DNA from: Ferrovibrio sp046297595 | Lineage (GTDB): Bacteria > Pseudomonadota > Alphaproteobacteria > Ferrovibrionales > Ferrovibrionaceae | Assembly (NCBI RefSeq): GCF_046297595.1 | Contig: NZ_JBKBHT010000002.1 | Coordinates: 186,001-250,000 of the forward strand | DNA: 64,000 nucleotides | Direction of reading: 5' to 3' | In this document: positions 62,023-64,000 of the stretch, in pieces | Layout of the letters: every line of letters starts with the position of its first letter | How positions within the stretch are numbered: the stretch's first letter is position 1 | Made by a program: the position numbers and the translations under genes | Notes under the pieces: generated by a model | What the model was told of the DNA's origin: nothing | The model's input: only the letters and a program-made list of their open reading frames with translations | Database searches by the model: none

Positions 62023-64000
62023 ATGTCATACACTCTCAGCCACCGCCTGTTGGCCGGCGTCAGCCTGTTCGTCTCGTTTCCAGCGACCGTCCTGGCCCAG
62101 GACAAACCGGTCTCGCTCGCCCCCGTCCTGGTGACCGCGCCATTGGGCGCGAGTCAGGAGGAACTGGTGGAAGGCAGCACGGTTTTGCAGGGCGAAACTT
62201 TGGACCGCCGCCGCGCCGCCACGCTGGGCGAGGTGCTTGACGGCACTCCGGGCGTCAGCTCGACCCAGTTTGGCCCCGGCGCCGGACGGCCGATCATCCG
62301 CGGCCAGGGCGGCCCGCGTGTACGCGTGATGCAGAACGGCGTCGATACCTTCGATGCCTCCACCCTCAGTCCCGACCATGCCGTGGCGGCCCCGCCCGGC
62401 GGCGCCGAACGGATCGAAGTGCTGCGCGGCCCGGCCACACTGCTTTACGGCTCCTCGGCAATCGGCGGTGTGGTCAATGTGATCGACGGCCGCATCCCCG
62501 ATGCCATGTCCAAGAACGGCGCCAGCGGCAATGCGCGGCTGGATTATGGCAGCGGCGCCCAGGAGACCAGTGGATTCGCCAGCGTCAACGCGGCGGTCAG
62601 CGACCGCTTCGTGGTGCATGGCGAGGCGGGTTTCCTGGATGCCGAGGATTACCGCATCAATGGCTATGCTTCCAATGCGGCACGCAATGCCGGACTCAAG
62701 GGCCGGGTCGACAACACGGCAGTCGAAAACCGCAACGGTGCCGTCGGCGCATCCTATCTGGGCGAAGCCGGTTATGCCGGATTCAGCTTGGCACAGTTCT
62801 ACAGCTACTACGGCGTTCCGGGCGACGATCCGGTGCGGATCGACATGCGGCAAAACCGACTGGATGGCAAGTTCGGCCTGTATGAACTATTTTCCTTCCT
62901 TGACGAACTGCGTCTGAAATTCGGCTATGCCAATTACCTGCATGACGAGATCGAGAATACCGGTGAACGCGCCACACGGTTCGACAGCGAAAGTTGGGAA
63001 GCGCGGCTGGAAGCCGAGCACAAGCCGATCGGCAACATCCGCGGCGTGATCGGCCTGCAGAGCGATAGGCGCGACCTCACGGCCACCGGTGAGGAAGCCT
63101 TCATCACGCCCACCATCACCGACAGCAACGCCCTGTTCCTGCTGGAACGCTATGAAACCGGCAACTGGCTGTTCTCCCTCGGCGGCCGCATCGAGCATGT
63201 GGATGTCGAGGCCAGCAGCCTGGGCCGCAGCCGCGATTTCACCCCGGCCAGCCTGTCGGGCAGCGCCTCGTGGAAGTTTGTTCCCGGCTATGCGGCCGGG
63301 CTGTCGCTGTCGCGTACCGAACGCGCGCCCACGGCCGAGGAGCTGTTTTCAGACGGCAAGCATGTGGCAACGCAATCCTACGAGATCGGCAGCGCGTCCT
63401 TGAGCAAGGAAGGTGCGCGGCATGCCGAACTGAGCCTGCGCAAGACCGAGGGTGACGTGACTGGCGCGGCAAATGCCTATGTCACGCGGTTTCAGAACTA
63501 TATCTATGGCAGGTTCACCGGCAATCAGCGGGATAATCTGAATGAACTGCAATATAGCCAGACCGATGCGTTGTTCCGCGGCGTCGAGCTGGAAAGTGCG
63601 TGGATCTTCTGGCGCATTGCCGGCTATGCCCTCAAGCTGGATGGCCGTCTTGACTATGTGCGCGCCGCCGACACCAGCAACGATACGGCATTACCGCTGA
63701 TTCCGCCGGTTGGCTACGGACTCGGCTTCAATGCCGATAGTGCGGCGCTCGGCTTCCGCTTCGAACTTGCCGGTCGCATGGATCAGAACCGTGCCGGGGT
63801 AAACGAGACGCGTACCGATGGTTATGCCGTGTTGAACACAGCGCTGACCTGGCGGCCTTTCGAGGAAAACCGCAACCTGGCGCTGCAGCTCCAGGGCCGC
63901 AACCTGACGGACGCGGAAGGCCGCAACCATACATCGATGCTGAAGAACGTCGCGCCGATCCGCGGTCGTGAAGTGCGGCTGGGCGCCAGTATCGCCTTCT
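62023..64000 (+). CDS. ZnuD-like TonB-dependent receptor (stop codon cut at window end)
   Basis: A 659-residue outer-membrane receptor, complete to its last residue: the C-terminal LGASIAF ends with the aromatic expected of beta-barrel proteins, and the window's last base is the first base of the next codon, presumably the stop. A Sec signal peptide (cleavage near VLA-QD) is followed by a plug domain (GVSSTQFGPGAGRPIIRGQG, LRGPATLLYGSSAIGGVVNV) and a 22-strand-type barrel. The YGVPGDDPVRIDMRQNR segment matches the place where ZnuD zinc receptors carry a His-rich loop; that His-rich stretch is absent here. A Zur-type palindrome upstream supports zinc uptake. It needs TonB-ExbBD, not encoded here. 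Confidence 0.87.
   Translation, partial: MSYTLSHRLLAGVSLFVSFPATVLAQDKPVSLAPVLVTAPLGASQEELVEGSTVLQGETLDRRRAATLGEVLDGTPGVSSTQFGPGAGRPIIRGQGGPRVRVMQNGVDTFDASTLSPDHAVAAPPGGAERIEVLRGPATLLYGSSAIGGVVNVIDGRIPDAMSKNGASGNARLDYGSGAQETSGFASVNAAVSDRFVVHGEAGFLDAEDYRINGYASNAARNAGLKGRVDNTAVENRNGAVGASYLGEAGYAGFSLAQFYSYYGVPGDDPVRIDMRQNRLDGKFGLYELFSFLDELRLKFGYANYLHDEIENTGERATRFDSESWEARLEAEHKPIGNIRGVIGLQSDRRDLTATGEEAFITPTITDSNALFLLERYETGNWLFSLGGRIEHVDVEASSLGRSRDFTPASLSGSASWKFVPGYAAGLSLSRTERAPTAEELFSDGKHVATQSYEIGSASLSKEGARHAELSLRKTEGDVTGAANAYVTRFQNYIYGRFTGNQRDNLNELQYSQTDALFRGVELESAWIFWRIAGYALKLDGRLDYVRAADTSNDTALPLIPPVGYGLGFNADSAALGFRFELAGRMDQNRAGVNETRTDGYAVLNTALTWRPFEENRNLALQLQGRNLTDAEGRNHTSMLKNVAPIRGREVRLGASIAF

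Overview
The window is a GC-rich (roughly two-thirds G+C by eye), densely coding chromosomal segment of an alphaproteobacterium. The evidence is gene order: hemE next to a PPDK-regulator gene with DnaA-box-like sites between them (the arrangement at the Caulobacter and Rickettsia origins), then maf-aroE-coaE-dnaQ, secB-timA-mltA, smr, hslUV and a his cluster. The many short PAS proteins with a GRLPGR-type motif suggest a Rhodospirillales-like (Ferrovibrio-like) organism; that placement is an inference. No transposase, phage or CRISPR was seen.

Layout. 1-6366: a ferredoxin fragment, a DUF6489 gene, a YyaL/SSP411-type thioredoxin-domain protein, an acyl-CoA-dehydrogenase-fold flavoprotein and the ergothioneine pair egtB-egtD. 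6370-12587 (minus strand): an RbbA/YhhJ/HlyD-type ABC export operon, DUF3861, a histidine-rich YqjI-like PadR regulator and tRNA-Leu(TAA). 12695-20833: DUF2332, a class III nucleotide cyclase, an AT-rich orphan gene for a secreted protein, and an RND efflux pair. 21106-25125: heme genes (hemJ, hemH, hemE) around a marR/thioesterase pair with overlapping divergent promoters. 25126-25532: probable oriC. 25533-32355: ppsR-maf-aroE-coaE-dnaQ, secB, timA, mltA. 32374-46239: PAS paralogues, a lactate-utilisation operon (lutR, lutABC), smr, DUF2817, a solute-binding protein, two XRE regulators, an SDR, hslVU, and a convergent pair of poorly characterised genes. 46764-50034: a chemoreceptor and an unknown gene.

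50212-61875: histidine genes hisB-(DUF2628)-hisH-(GNAT)-hisA, then a 7-kb block, then hisF-hisE-HIT. The block holds a TetR regulator, a NitT/TauT-type ABC importer with a Tat-exported binding protein, an OsmC protein lacking the usual resolving cysteine, an acyl-CoA-dehydrogenase-fold enzyme and a PLP aminotransferase. A shared TetR-type site and a sigma-54-like promoter sit in the tetR/importer intergenic region. This block is the best candidate for an undescribed functional system. 62023-64000: a ZnuD-like TonB-dependent receptor, complete to its last residue, behind a tandem Zur-type operator.

Many genes overlap by 4 bases (ATGA/GTGA) within operons, so translational coupling is common. 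Regulatory sites were found by eye and are marked as such.
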